64,000 nt of DNA from Affinundibacterium flavidum (GCF_014284175.1 NZ_JACOGA010000016.1:1-64000); one strand, 5' to 3'; shown: positions 8,345-16,378, counted from the stretch's first letter. The notes: generated by a model not told the origin, from the letters alone. Translations and numbers: made by a program.

Positions 8345-8956
8345 TTAAAAACCAAAAGAAACCGAAAATGCCAATCCATATTTGGTTGTTTTTTTATATC
8401 GAATTTCTGTTTCGCCAACTGGTAATGGAGAATTTGCTGCTAGGCCATCGCCTAAAGTTTGAGCGTGTGGAGATATCGCTAATCCTAATCCTAAGTTCAA
8501 TGTTTGCGTTGTCTTTGGTTGTCTAAAGCCCCACATCCATCCCAATATTGCGGTGTCAATTCCCGCATCCCCACCCATTACAAGCCCAACGAAAGGACCA
8601 TTTACCGTTTTGCTCAAACCATCAGGTGAACCTTTGGTGAATTTATGGGCTTCAAGAAAAAATCCAACTTGGGCCTTAGATTCTTCGTCAATTCTCACTT
8701 TACCCGCGACAAGCCGCGCATTCTTAACGCGCAAATTTGACGGTCCTCCTAGGTCAATGTTCGCCATAATCCCAGCGCCGAAATATTTTGAAAGAATTTC
8801 TTCCTGCTCGGCCGTTTCGTCAGATACTTTCGGAACTATAGGCGGTTTTCCCGGCTGGCTATCCGCAGATTGTGCCATAGCGCTTCCTATAATTAAATGC
8901 CCTAGAATACCTAAAATTAATACAAATTTAATGTTTTTGAAATAGTGTGATTTCAT
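8345..8956 (-). CDS. Small exported beta-barrel-like protein
   Basis: 203 residues with a signal peptide (about 1-28, cleavage after AMA). The mature protein begins with a Pro/Ser/Glu-rich stretch, then alternates short hydrophobic beta-type segments with glycine-rich turns and ends SVSFGF. A C-terminal Phe is typical of outer-membrane beta-barrels recognised by the BAM complex. No named family is recognised. The gene stands alone, flanked by A+T-rich sequence at 8960-9110 that probably contains its promoter. An OmpW-like or trypanothione-like assignment would be a guess. Confidence 0.65.
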   Translation of the reverse strand: MKSHYFKNIKFVLILGILGHLIIGSAMAQSADSQPGKPPIVPKVSDETAEQEEILSKYFGAGIMANIDLGGPSNLRVKNARLVAGKVRIDEESKAQVGFFLEAHKFTKGSPDGLSKTVNGPFVGLVMGGDAGIDTAILGWMWGFRQPKTTQTLNLGLGLAISPHAQTLGDGLAANSPLPVGETEIRYKKTTKYGLAFSVSFGF

Positions 8957-9261
8957 AATGTACCTTTTGAAAAAATAAAATAAAAAGTTACCTCTATTTA
9001 GTATTTAATCAACTTAGATTTTTTGGTCGAAACACTAAATATTCAAAAAAGAATAATGTAAAAGTCTTTATATGTATATTTATATTTTTAGTAATTTTGT
9101 AATTTTAGTGTGGAAATTAAATAGAAATTAGGATAACTATTTGTCCTGAGGCGGTGGCTTAAGCCTTGAAATGACAGATTTTTAACTGAACGGAATCGGA
9201 TCATCCTCGAAGCCAAAGCCTCGCCAGTGTCAATTTAAGAACCTGTGAACACCAAACCATT

Positions 9262-9364
9262 CACCACACTCAAAATCTCAGGCGATTCCGCAATCACCTC
9301 CTTGATGCGAGGTGAAGCCGACGATGTCGAGTGATTGCAAGAAGCAGCGGAATATAACGAGCAA
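9262..9364 (+). pseudogene. 5' fragment of a DUF4253 gene
   Basis: The sequence aligns to 41247-41384 of the DUF4253 gene. Near 9270-9300 it would encode SGDSAITSLMR, compared with TGEAAIESLMQ. After an internal deletion, 9309-9364 matches the GADDVEQLQEAAEYNEQ stretch with a TGA replacing the Gln codon. Only the N-terminal part remains and it lacks a start and stop of its own. Confidence 0.6.
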
Positions 9365-9411
9365 ACACGAACCCAGATTTTCCATTAGACCGCTTCATCT
9401 CTTTAAATCCA

Positions 9412-9471
9412 GAGCCAGAGGTCAGAATCCGGAGCCAGAGGTCAGAATCCGGAGCCAGAGGTCAGAATCCG
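9412..9471 (+). repeat. Three tandem copies of a 20-bp word containing GAGGTCA
   Basis: GAGCCAGAGGTCAGAATCCG occurs three times without spacing and then runs into GGAGCAAGGGGCCTTACATT, the left end of the RAYT element. One of six places where a different short word is tandemly repeated beside the family A end. Confidence 0.9.
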
Positions 9472-9477
9472 GAGCAA

Positions 9478-10428
9478 GGGGCCTTACATTTGACATTTCT
9501 CTTTCATCATCTTAAGCGCTTCAGCATTTAAATCGACGGGAGATGGAAATGGCGAGACCATTACGCATAGAGTATGCAGGTGCTTTGTACCAAGTCACAG
9601 CCCGCGGGAATGCACGAGCGAATATTTATGGCAATGACGATGATAGCCAGCGGTTTTTATCGCTGTTGAAAATTGTGGTGGATCGCTATGATTGGTATTG
9701 TCACGCTTACTGTCTGATGGACAATCACTACCATCTTTTGATTGAAACAAACCGAGCAAGTTTGTCTGACGGTATGAAATTGCTCAGTGGTTCTTATACC
9801 CAGTATGTCAATCGGCAGTATCAACGAGTTGGCCATGTTTTTCAGGGGCGATTTAAAGCGATTTTGGTGCAGAAAGAATCCTACCTGCTTGAATTGGCGC
9901 GCTACATCGCCTTAAATCCGGTACGTGCTGGCATGGTGCGCAGTGCCAAAGACTGGCCGTGGAGTAGCTATCGTGCCACTGCCGGATTGGCAGAAGGCGC
10001 GGCATGTCTGACGACCGATTGGGTTCTGGGTGGATTTGCCAAGACCAAGAATATCGCACAGCAGTGCAATTGTGAATTTGTACAGCAGGGCAAAGGACAG
10101 CCTTCTCCTTGGCAGAGCTTGAAGAACCAAATTTATCTCGGTGACGACGATTTTGTACTTGATATGCAATGCAAGCTCGATCCCGAACAATCACTCAAAG
10201 ACATCCCTAAAAAACAAAAACAAGCCCTCATCAAACCATTGGATTACTTTGTGAATTTGGAAAACACACGAAACGAAAATATGGCATTGGCATACTTGAG
10301 TGGGCACTACACACTTGAGCAGGTAGGTACCCATTTTGGGGTAAGTTACGCGACGGTTAGTCGGGCTGTGAAACAGAAAGAGCGTGGTGTTGATTGATTG
10401 CTGAATGTCGAATATGAAACCTGACCCC
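9478..10428 (+). mobile_element. RAYT element with inverted termini
   Basis: The left end reads GGGGCCTTACATTTGACATT (9478-9497). The right end at 10404-10428, read on the other strand, begins GGGGTCAGGTTTCATATTCG and continues to ACATT, giving imperfect inverted repeats of about 25 bp. Between them lies one intact RAYT gene. The same left end precedes the broken RAYT copies at 14408 and 16457, and an 88-bp element at 12327 keeps both ends without the gene. This suggests that the gene and its ends move as a unit. No target-site duplication was recognised. Confidence 0.6.
9549..10397 (+). CDS. REP-associated tyrosine transposase (RAYT, Y1/HUH family)
   Basis: About 282 residues from the ATG at 9549 (MARPLRIEYAGALYQ), which matches the start of the other copies; an ATG two codons earlier is also possible. 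The Y1_Tnp fold is shown by YDWYCHAYCLMDNHYHLL, where HYH is the metal-binding HUH motif, GRFKAILVQKESYLLELARY with the candidate catalytic Tyr, and NPVRAGMV. The C-terminus has a helix-turn-helix-like end (YLSGHYTLEQVGTHFGVSY). RAYTs nick single-stranded DNA at REP hairpins and are linked to their spread. This is the only intact copy of four in the window. Its flanking termini are described under the enclosing element. Confidence 0.95.
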   Translation: MARPLRIEYAGALYQVTARGNARANIYGNDDDSQRFLSLLKIVVDRYDWYCHAYCLMDNHYHLLIETNRASLSDGMKLLSGSYTQYVNRQYQRVGHVFQGRFKAILVQKESYLLELARYIALNPVRAGMVRSAKDWPWSSYRATAGLAEGAACLTTDWVLGGFAKTKNIAQQCNCEFVQQGKGQPSPWQSLKNQIYLGDDDFVLDMQCKLDPEQSLKDIPKKQKQALIKPLDYFVNLENTRNENMALAYLSGHYTLEQVGTHFGVSYATVSRAVKQKERGVD

Positions 10429-10441
10429 GTTCTTCCGCGCC

Positions 10442-10510
10442 TTTTTTGCGGTCGACTGTGCAGCTATTGTTGATGCTGCCAAATTGGCTGATAAGAGAAC
10501 ATTTCGCTAG
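10442..10510 (+). pseudogene. Possible 3' end of a gene cut by the RAYT element
   Basis: Just after the right RAYT terminus, one frame stays open for 22 codons (FFAVDCAAIVDAAKLADKRT and so on) to a TAG at 10508. A textbook terminator follows 22 bp later. That arrangement fits the tail of a former gene whose body was displaced. There is no start and no recognised family, so this is a weak inference. Confidence 0.3.
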
Positions 10511-10532
10511 TCGAAGTGGTATCAGACAAGAT

Positions 10533-10566
10533 TGCCTGCTGAGGTGCTCAAGCAGGCATTTTTTTT
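10533..10566 (+). terminator. Strong rho-independent terminator
   Basis: TGCCTGCT, a 10-base loop, then AGCAGGCA and eight T. The stem is a perfect 8-bp match. It now follows only the RAYT element and the short open frame at 10442, so its original gene may be lost. Confidence 0.9.
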
Positions 10567-10641
10567 GCTTATATGCATGGAAATAAGCATGGCGATACAA
10601 CACCGCTATGGTTTATTTCGCAAAAATTTTATCAAAAACAA

Positions 10642-10647
10642 TATAAT
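10642..10647 (+). promoter_or_regulatory. Candidate -10 box for the DUF4157 toxin gene
   Basis: TATAAT lies 51 bases before the ATG at 10699 in A+T-rich DNA downstream of the terminator. No convincing -35 box is seen at the usual distance. Confidence 0.35.
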
Positions 10648-10698
10648 TTTTGATTCAGTTCATTCTTGTGTCCACGGTTATTCTTAATGAGGTCAATC

Positions 10699-12270
10699 AT
10701 GAGTTCAACAACTTACCAGAAACAAAGCGAAGCCGAAAATCTGTCTTCCCATGCTAAACCGAAGACACAACTTAAGTCGCAAGCGAGCTCTGCAAACAGC
10801 AAGTCAAACGAGGCACTCAATCAATTACAAGTAATCTCACACAACAGCGCGCAAAGCAATCAACTACAAAAACTGAACCAATTAGCAAAAGCGAGCGAGC
10901 GTACAACTCAGCTCAAAGCCTTGACAACGATCATGGACAACTCGACGGCACAAAGAGTCGAAGATGAGGAAGCACTGCAAGGAAAATTTGCATCCGTGCA
11001 AAGAATTGAAGAGGAAGATCCACTACAAGGAAAATTTGCAACAGTACAGCGAATGGTTGAAGAGGAGCCTTTACAGGCACATGCGGCGACAGCACAGCGA
11101 ATTGAAGATGAGGAACCGCTACAAGCAAAATTGATCAACGATTCTATCCAACGCGCGATCGATAGTCAGCCCGCAAAATCAAACGACACTGGGCTTCCAG
11201 ACAATCTTAAATCGGGTATCGAATCACTCTCTGGCATGAACATGGATCATGTCAAAGTTCATTACAACTCTGCCCAACCCGCACAACTTAACGCCCATGC
11301 TTATGCTCAAGGTAGCGATATCCACATTGCACCGGGTCAAGAGCAACATTTGCCACATGAAGCTTGGCATGTAGTTCAGCAAGCACAAGGGCGTGTTAGA
11401 CCAACCATGCAAATGCAAAGCGGGATAGCGGTGAATGATGATGTGAGTTTGGAGAGTGAAGCAGATGTGATGGGCGCGCGGGCAATCCATCAAATGGGAG
11501 ATACTGTAAAAACCGCCCAAATGAAGGGATTAACCAATAGTCGAACAATTCAATTTATGTTACCTGGTAGCTACGAAGAATCCGAAGCTGACGACTATAA
11601 TCCCCATGGAAAATCTGACACTTATCGCTCCGGAGTAGATAATTTTAAACGTCTTGCATCGAGCGGCTTTATCACTGGCTGGCGAGAAAAGATGATCGAT
11701 CATTGGAATGATAAAGGCTGGGTCACGAAACCTAACAATTGGGGAATTCGGGGTATAAAAGAACAAAAAACAGGACAATTCATTGACGAGCGGGGTATAC
11801 AACTAGATCATGCAAAAACCGTATCGAGCATGAAAGATGATCTACTTGATGTAGACGAAAACCAAGCAATATCCGCAGCTTATTCGAACAGTGCGATGAA
11901 AAATTATTACCACTTAGAAGATGGTAAGAAAAAACATATTGCATGGCCAAAATCAAAAACTTTAGCAAAAAAGAAAACAGCAATAAAGAACACCACCGTT
12001 GAACCAACCATACACGGCGCAAGAAAGTACTACCATGATATGGATAATTTGGTTCCATTAGCGGGGACTGATAATGCTGCAAAAGGTGATAAAGACGTCG
12101 CAGTATTCGATTGGGATTGGGATTTTCTAAAGAATCAAAGGGAATGGGAAGAAATGATGGGTTGGGTAAGAGAGGGTGTTTCGAACAAAGATATTGATGA
12201 AGTCACTGATGCCGTCGATGCAATGAAAGAAACTTTAGATGAATACGATGGTGACTGGCCTGTTCTTTAA
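10699..12270 (+). CDS. DUF4157 polymorphic toxin with HNH-like C-terminal domain
   Basis: 523 residues from the ATG at 10699, preceded by AATGAGGTCAATC (GAGG as ribosome-binding site); upstream in-frame codons lack one. Residues about 85-140 hold four degenerate repeats of the type VQRIEEEDPLQGKFAT. DUF4157 follows (about 175-265: LKSGIESLSGMNMDHVKVHY, HEAWHVVQQAQGRV), with an HExxH-like HEAWH at 220-224. DUF4157 proteins are often linked to extracellular contractile injection systems or polymorphic toxins. The C-terminal part has LDHAKTV and NLVPLAGTDNAAKGDK, resembling the two halves of an HNH nuclease. This points to a DNase-type effector. No immunity gene is obvious; the next gene encodes a lipoprotein. 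It shares its DUF4157 but not its tail with 50822-52099. Confidence 0.85.
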   Translation: MSSTTYQKQSEAENLSSHAKPKTQLKSQASSANSKSNEALNQLQVISHNSAQSNQLQKLNQLAKASERTTQLKALTTIMDNSTAQRVEDEEALQGKFASVQRIEEEDPLQGKFATVQRMVEEEPLQAHAATAQRIEDEEPLQAKLINDSIQRAIDSQPAKSNDTGLPDNLKSGIESLSGMNMDHVKVHYNSAQPAQLNAHAYAQGSDIHIAPGQEQHLPHEAWHVVQQAQGRVRPTMQMQSGIAVNDDVSLESEADVMGARAIHQMGDTVKTAQMKGLTNSRTIQFMLPGSYEESEADDYNPHGKSDTYRSGVDNFKRLASSGFITGWREKMIDHWNDKGWVTKPNNWGIRGIKEQKTGQFIDERGIQLDHAKTVSSMKDDLLDVDENQAISAAYSNSAMKNYYHLEDGKKKHIAWPKSKTLAKKKTAIKNTTVEPTIHGARKYYHDMDNLVPLAGTDNAAKGDKDVAVFDWDWDFLKNQREWEEMMGWVREGVSNKDIDEVTDAVDAMKETLDEYDGDWPVL

Positions 12271-12326
12271 ACCTACCGACCATCTGCTCACGCCTCCTTC
12301 GTATGAAAAATGCGTAAGTACAGTAC

Positions 12327-12414
12327 TGGGTCAGGCCTTACATTCGACATTCATCAGTAAATAAATCAGAGGGAGAGTGGCGTTGACGGATGTTGAATAT
12401 CAAGGCCTGACCCC
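12327..12414 (+). mobile_element. 88-bp RAYT-derived MITE-like element
   Basis: The left end TGGGTCAGGCCTTACATTCG and the right end, read in reverse as GGGGTCAGGCCTTGATATTC, are inverted repeats like those of the RAYT element. The interior keeps AAATAAATCAGAGGGAGAGT, nearly the same as the RAYT 5' leader at 16434. It is best read as a RAYT element whose gene has been deleted. Confidence 0.7.
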
Positions 12415-12542
12415 AAAGTGTTCGTGTCAATTTTTTACTCGAAATAATGTTCATGGAACTTATCTATTTCGCTTTAACATCCATGTAATTTTAATATAGT
12501 TAAAAATTACTCAATAAATTCTCCATGGACAAAGCACAAGGT

Positions 12543-13175
12543 ATGAAATCAATTCTAAACATTTGGTATCTCTCAATCGCCATAATTTTCACTGGATGCG
12601 CGACAAAAATTGACTCCCTCAGACTTGAACGAAATGCTCCGCCTATTAAAGATGTCTCAATTGTTATTAGCTTGGGCGATTTATCCTCGGTAAATGTTGC
12701 ATCATCAACGGAAAAATCTTTTTATCAAGCAAAACTTCCTGAAAGTTTAAAGACGCGCCTTCCAGCAATATTTTCGAAAAATGAAATAGCTCTTCAAGGA
12801 CTCATCATTCAACAGAAACTGATTACTGATCATGAAGTTCCACCATTTTTAGAAAAAACAAAAGCAACGCATCTTTTAGTGGTGACCCCATTTTCCACAA
12901 GTTATTTAACCAACTCATACGGTGCTCGTATGTCAGATATTTCAGTCAACTTTGTAACCGCCCTTTGGGATGTAAGCCAGAAAAAGCCAGTCTGGCGGGC
13001 AACTCCCAAACTTAAATTATTGAAAGACCAACCCCTTTTAACTTCTCAGGAATTTGCAGGAATGCTGCTAAAAGGCCTTTTCCGTGACGGTTTTTTGAGC
13101 CTTAGACAAGGATTTCCAATCGATCTAGATGGGAAAGAAATTATGCATAATTGGGGAACTGGTAACGATAAGTGA
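12543..13175 (+). CDS. Lipoprotein, unknown function
   Basis: 210 residues from the ATG at 12543, which has AAGG six bases upstream; an ATG at 12525 has no ribosome-binding site. The lipobox is SIAIIFTGC, giving a lipidated Cys. The mature protein has a beta-alpha pattern (VSIVISLGDLSS, THLLVVTPFSTSYL, VTALWDVSQKKPVWRATPKL), which resembles small penicillin-binding-associated or secretin-linked lipoproteins of the LpoB/DUF4136 type in general layout, but no family is certain. Its position after the DUF4157 toxin is separated by the 88-bp element, so an immunity role is only a guess. Confidence 0.7.
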   Translation: MKSILNIWYLSIAIIFTGCATKIDSLRLERNAPPIKDVSIVISLGDLSSVNVASSTEKSFYQAKLPESLKTRLPAIFSKNEIALQGLIIQQKLITDHEVPPFLEKTKATHLLVVTPFSTSYLTNSYGARMSDISVNFVTALWDVSQKKPVWRATPKLKLLKDQPLLTSQEFAGMLLKGLFRDGFLSLRQGFPIDLDGKEIMHNWGTGNDK

Positions 13176-13205
13176 TAAAGAGTTTGAAATTGGTTTAAAA
13201 GTCGA

Positions 13206-13610
13206 GTGTCAAGCTTTGACATGACATATTTTTTGAAGTGAACGGAACGGGGTCATTCTCGAAGTTGGTATGTAAGCAGTTTGCGCATTGCAGATAAACC
13301 GGAAACACGGGGTCACCCATTAGCCCCCGGTAGTCAAGTAGTGGAACAAAATACTCGCAAATGACTGCAATAAAAATTTTCCTATAACGAAAGCCCGGGG
13401 TCTGGCTTTACATTTGACACTTCTCTTTCCTCTTTCGCCATCCCACGGAGAGCGGAGCACGGGGTCAAGCGGAGCACGGGGTCAGGCCTTACATTTGACA
13501 TTTATTCGCCAAGGAAGGGTCAGTTTTAGCATGCCAACATCGGTCGTAAAATGTATGAATGTTGGAACTGACCCCGTTCTTGTTTTGGAACTGACCCCGT
13601 TCTTGTTCTA
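13206..13610. repeat. Dense cluster of GGGGTCA-type elements
   Basis: In order: a family D block at 13206-13235 (GTGTCAAGCTTTGACATGAC); a composite repeat to 13390 shared with 4835-5075; a family A end at 13397 (GGGGTCTGGCTTTACATTTG); a 17-bp tandem word AGCGGAGCACGGGGTCA at 13451-13467 and 13468-13484 leading into a second family A end; a family C hairpin at 13517-13575 (arms GGGTCAGTTxxxx CCAACAT and ATGTTGGAACTGACCCC); and a 23-bp tandem duplication at 13562-13584 and 13585-13607 containing GGAACTGACCCCGTTC. No gene lies here. Confidence 0.85.
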
Positions 13611-13623
13611 ATTTTTTCGTGTT

Positions 13624-14157
13624 CTAGAGTTGACTTGAACAAATACTCCGCATATTTTTCAAATGCAAAATGATCGATGTTGTTCTGCTTAACGAAGCAT
13701 CATTCGCCATGGAAAAAAACAATCCGGAGTCGATATGTTCCATTTCATTTAGCTTTTTATCAGTAATCGAAGTCCATGAACTTTTGATCGATATTTTTTC
13801 ATTCAAAGGGACTTGTACGCCGTGCGGTAGTTTAATAGTCGCGCCATCCATGTTTACTGTTTTGCTTGGGACATACTGAGGATCTTTCATATCAGATCGC
13901 ATGTTGAAGACAGCGACCGTTTGACCTGATGACGCAAGATTCTGAGTCAGTACAGATTCTTCCCAAGATGTGGTCACATTTACGATACAACCATCGTTGA
14001 TTGTCAAACGAACCTTTCCTGAAGTTGCGAAATCTGGATGATCCAATAACGCATTCACTGCATTAAGCTCAGCTTGCAAATTCATGGGTAGCGACTTAGG
14101 TGCTGAAGTGCTGCATCCAACAAGTAACAAGAAAAATAGTGGAAGAATTTTATTCAT
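13624..14157 (-). CDS. Small lipoprotein, unknown function
   Basis: 177 residues from the ATG at 14157 (MNKILPLFFLLLVGC); the GTG four codons upstream gives a non-ideal signal. The lipobox LLLVGC predicts lipidation. The mature part has a possible cysteine pair (Cys in NDGCIV and in MRSICSS) and beta-rich stretches. No family recognised. The nearest co-oriented gene is beyond repeat DNA, so it appears monocistronic. Confidence 0.65.
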   Translation of the reverse strand: MNKILPLFFLLLVGCSTSAPKSLPMNLQAELNAVNALLDHPDFATSGKVRLTINDGCIVNVTTSWEESVLTQNLASSGQTVAVFNMRSDMKDPQYVPSKTVNMDGATIKLPHGVQVPLNEKISIKSSWTSITDKKLNEMEHIDSGLFFSMANDASLSRTTSIILHLKNMRSICSSQL

Positions 14158-14267
14158 GGAGCCATACACCTTTTTGAATTGCGTAAATTGTACATTTTAC
14201 ACCAGTAGTGTCCGGTTAAAAATCGAGTAAATTCAATTGGTTAACGGTGGGTGCTGTTTCAAAGGAC

Positions 14268-14505
14268 GGGGTCAGACCTTACATTTGATATTCTCTTTCA
14301 CTACCCTAAGAAAGCCCGGGGTCAAAAGCCCGGGGTCAGGCCTTACATTTGACACTTCTCTTTCGCCATCCCAGACTCTACCGTAACTAAATCGACGGGA
14401 GATTGAAATGGCGAGACCATTGCGCATAGAGTATGCAGGTGCTTTGTAGCACGTCACAGCCCGCGGGAATGCACGAGCAAATATTTATGCCGATTACGAT
14501 GATCG
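14268..14505 (+). pseudogene. RAYT left end plus 5' gene fragment
   Basis: GGGGTCAGACCTTACATTTG at 14268 is one family A end. At 14311-14338 a 14-bp word AAAGCCCGGGGTCA is repeated twice and runs into a second end with GGCCTTACATTTGACACTTC. The leader with AAATCGACGGGAGATTGAA is followed by ATG at 14408 and about 32 RAYT codons (MARPLRIEYAGAL). A TAG occurs at codon 15, and similarity is lost near 14505. Confidence 0.85.
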
Positions 14506-14605
14506 TTATGAATATGAACGCTGAAGGAGCAATGTTGTAAATGGAATCACCGACTTCGCGTGCAGTAAACAGCGAGATGATTATCAGGCCTTACACTTGC
14601 TCTGG

Positions 14606-15625
14606 CTACTTTGCGCGCACTTTTGAGATCACAGACCGCACTGCATCAATGACAACCGCAGGCCGATCAAGTTGGATATAGTGACCTGTATCTTGTACCA
14701 GCTGATGCTGACTCTGTGATGACCACTTCGCTTGATCTTTCTGCATCCACGACCCATTTTCTTTTAATGCTTTATCGAACTTGGAGAGTTCTTGTTTAGG
14801 TACAGGCTGCACTGCTGTCAAGACCGCTATTGGGCGGTCGCCAAGGTGCCGAAACGTTCCTGCTTCATTCAATGTTTGCTCAAGCGCATCCTCTTCCTTT
14901 AGAAAGGAACTAAATGAAGTTGACGCGTAAGCTTTCTCGGCCTGATCATTGGACTCAGTCCGATTTCCCTCTTTTTCTTCCATAGCTGCAAGGAACCGAA
15001 CTATACCGGTCCAATTTAATGCAGCCCCCGATTTTTCTAGAAAAGCCGACCAGTTCGACTCTGACTTTCTTTCCAATGGTGCCGAATTCGACTCTAAAGC
15101 TTCCAGTGCTCTACCGCGCGATAGCTGATCAGGGTGAGATGTATCAACAAATACCAATCCCGCTACTTCCGCACCGAAGTATTTCGTGTAGACCATGTTG
15201 TAAGGGCCGCCAAGAGAGTGCCCTACAAGGACTAAAGGGCCTTTTTCGTTGGCATTTTTTAAGGCAGCATGCAAGTCCTCTGCAATCGATTTTGCAAGCG
15301 CCGGAGCATCATGGGGGGCACTCCACATGATGCCAGCGCGACTATAGGCACAAGCCCGAGTTGCCTTCGCAATTTCGTCATGAACTGCCGACCAGCTCAG
15401 CGATCCCGCCATATCCTGTCCCGATTGAAATACGACAGTAGGGCTCCCCGAACCTCGGCAATCCAATTGAATATGACGACCACCAATATCGACTAATTTG
15501 CCAGGTGGTGGAAAGTTCTGTGCAGCACTTCGTCTACCCAAGTTCTCATAGATGGTGCCGACGATGAGAAGAACGAGGATAAGTCCAAGAATGCCGAAAC
15601 CAATATTGACGAATATTTTCTTCAT
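14606..15625 (-). CDS. Membrane-anchored alpha/beta hydrolase
   Basis: 339 residues from the ATG at 15625, preceded by TGGAGATACG (GGAG). An N-terminal hydrophobic helix (about 4-24) acts as a signal anchor. The fold shows the nucleophile elbow VLVGHSLGGPYN (Ser in GHSLGG), an acid candidate in FVDTSHPDQ or later, and the catalytic His in DTGHYIQLDRPAVV near the C-terminus. The substrate is not predictable. It is monocistronic, with repeat DNA on both sides. Confidence 0.85.
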   Translation of the reverse strand: MKKIFVNIGFGILGLILVLLIVGTIYENLGRRSAAQNFPPPGKLVDIGGRHIQLDCRGSGSPTVVFQSGQDMAGSLSWSAVHDEIAKATRACAYSRAGIMWSAPHDAPALAKSIAEDLHAALKNANEKGPLVLVGHSLGGPYNMVYTKYFGAEVAGLVFVDTSHPDQLSRGRALEALESNSAPLERKSESNWSAFLEKSGAALNWTGIVRFLAAMEEKEGNRTESNDQAEKAYASTSFSSFLKEEDALEQTLNEAGTFRHLGDRPIAVLTAVQPVPKQELSKFDKALKENGSWMQKDQAKWSSQSQHQLVQDTGHYIQLDRPAVVIDAVRSVISKVRAK

Positions 15626-16378
15626 CGTATCTCCACTCAAACTTTTTTTTGTGCGGCACCCCGAAGGGGAACCGCGTAGCGGTGTCCGCTACCAATGCTC
15701 TTTGCACGGCGCGTCTACAGCTGGTTATAAATTAGTTATGGAGATTTTAAGAGTTGTCAGAACGAGAAGCAATCTGATTTATTCTTAAATTTAAAAGAAT
15801 GTTAATCAAAGGGGGCAGCATCGAATATTTCCGTTCGATGCTGACCCATTTAGTTTCCATTTGGTTTTACGTGCCTTAAGCCAATCACTACTCAATCATG
15901 CTTGTGTTCGCACCAATACGCCAGTTTCTCGACTTTTGATTGGCTTGCCGCCTGATTCAAGTTGCCCATAGTTCACTCTCCTCAATCCGCCTTTACGATT
16001 TAATGAGGTGTACGTTTAATGGTTTTGGGTTGGACGCTTACACAGCCTCCACAATTTCTCCACATCTGATTTATAAGATACGTTTTTGGCAAAAATGCTG
16101 CTAGCTTTTGCTAAATCTTGCTTCTCAGAGAGCAATCATGAAGTCGCTATTAGTCAACCTAGGGGGCAGTTCTTACATTTGACATTCATTCACTAAAAAG
16201 AGGTCAGATTTATCATTCCAACATCGGTCGTAAAGTGTAAGAGCCACCCCCCATTTTGGGATTGAAATTTTTGAGGAATCAACTAGTCTGACAGATGGGA
16301 GTAATGTCATATGTAAGGCCTGACCCTGTTTTTCCGAGTCCTGATGTACCAAACTGAGCGCACCTATATTGCAAGCAC
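15626..16378. other. Gap with several short palindromic repeats
   Basis: About 750 bp with no gene. Near 15656-15700 there is GCACCCCGAAGGGGAACC followed by GCGTAGCGGTGTCCGC, both small hairpins. At 15808-15851 lies a family B hairpin. At 16162-16326 two family A ends face each other (16162, GGGGGCAGTTCTTACATTTG; 16303, reading out as GGGTCAGGCCTTACATATGA). Between them are a degenerate family C sequence near 16199 and a block at 16262-16295 also found at 36483-36520 (AACTAGTCTGACAGAT). Confidence 0.65.
15808..15851. repeat. Family B hairpin
   Basis: AAAGGGGGCAGCATCGAA and TTCGATGCTGACCCATTT form an 18-base imperfect stem around an 8-base loop. It lies between divergent-facing genes and could act as a bidirectional terminator, but similar copies elsewhere show it is a repeat. 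Confidence 0.85.

Larger units (their letters stand above)
8957..9477. other. Gap with repeat block and DUF4253 remnant
   Basis: Bases 8960-9130 are strongly A+T-rich. Bases 9158-9225 match the composite repeat also seen at 4835 and 13205 (TTGAAATGACAG, then GAACGGAATCGGATCATC). Then follow a DUF4253 remnant, the string CAGATTTTCCATTAG at 9374-9388, which matches one end of the 171-bp insertion at 35813, and a 20-bp tandem repeat. No intact gene. Confidence 0.6.

Noticed and set aside
9412..9471. Possible CRISPR-like array
   Set aside because: The 20-bp units are directly adjacent with no spacers and there are no cas genes.
9312..9515. 67-codon ORF before the RAYT gene
   Set aside because: It consists of the DUF4253 remnant, the 20-bp tandem repeat and the RAYT left end, so it is repeat DNA, not a gene.
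15656..15700. Hairpins CCCCGAAGGGG and GCGTAGCGG-type as terminators
   Set aside because: No T run follows on either strand and the sequence resembles other small repeat hairpins, so I left it as gap content.
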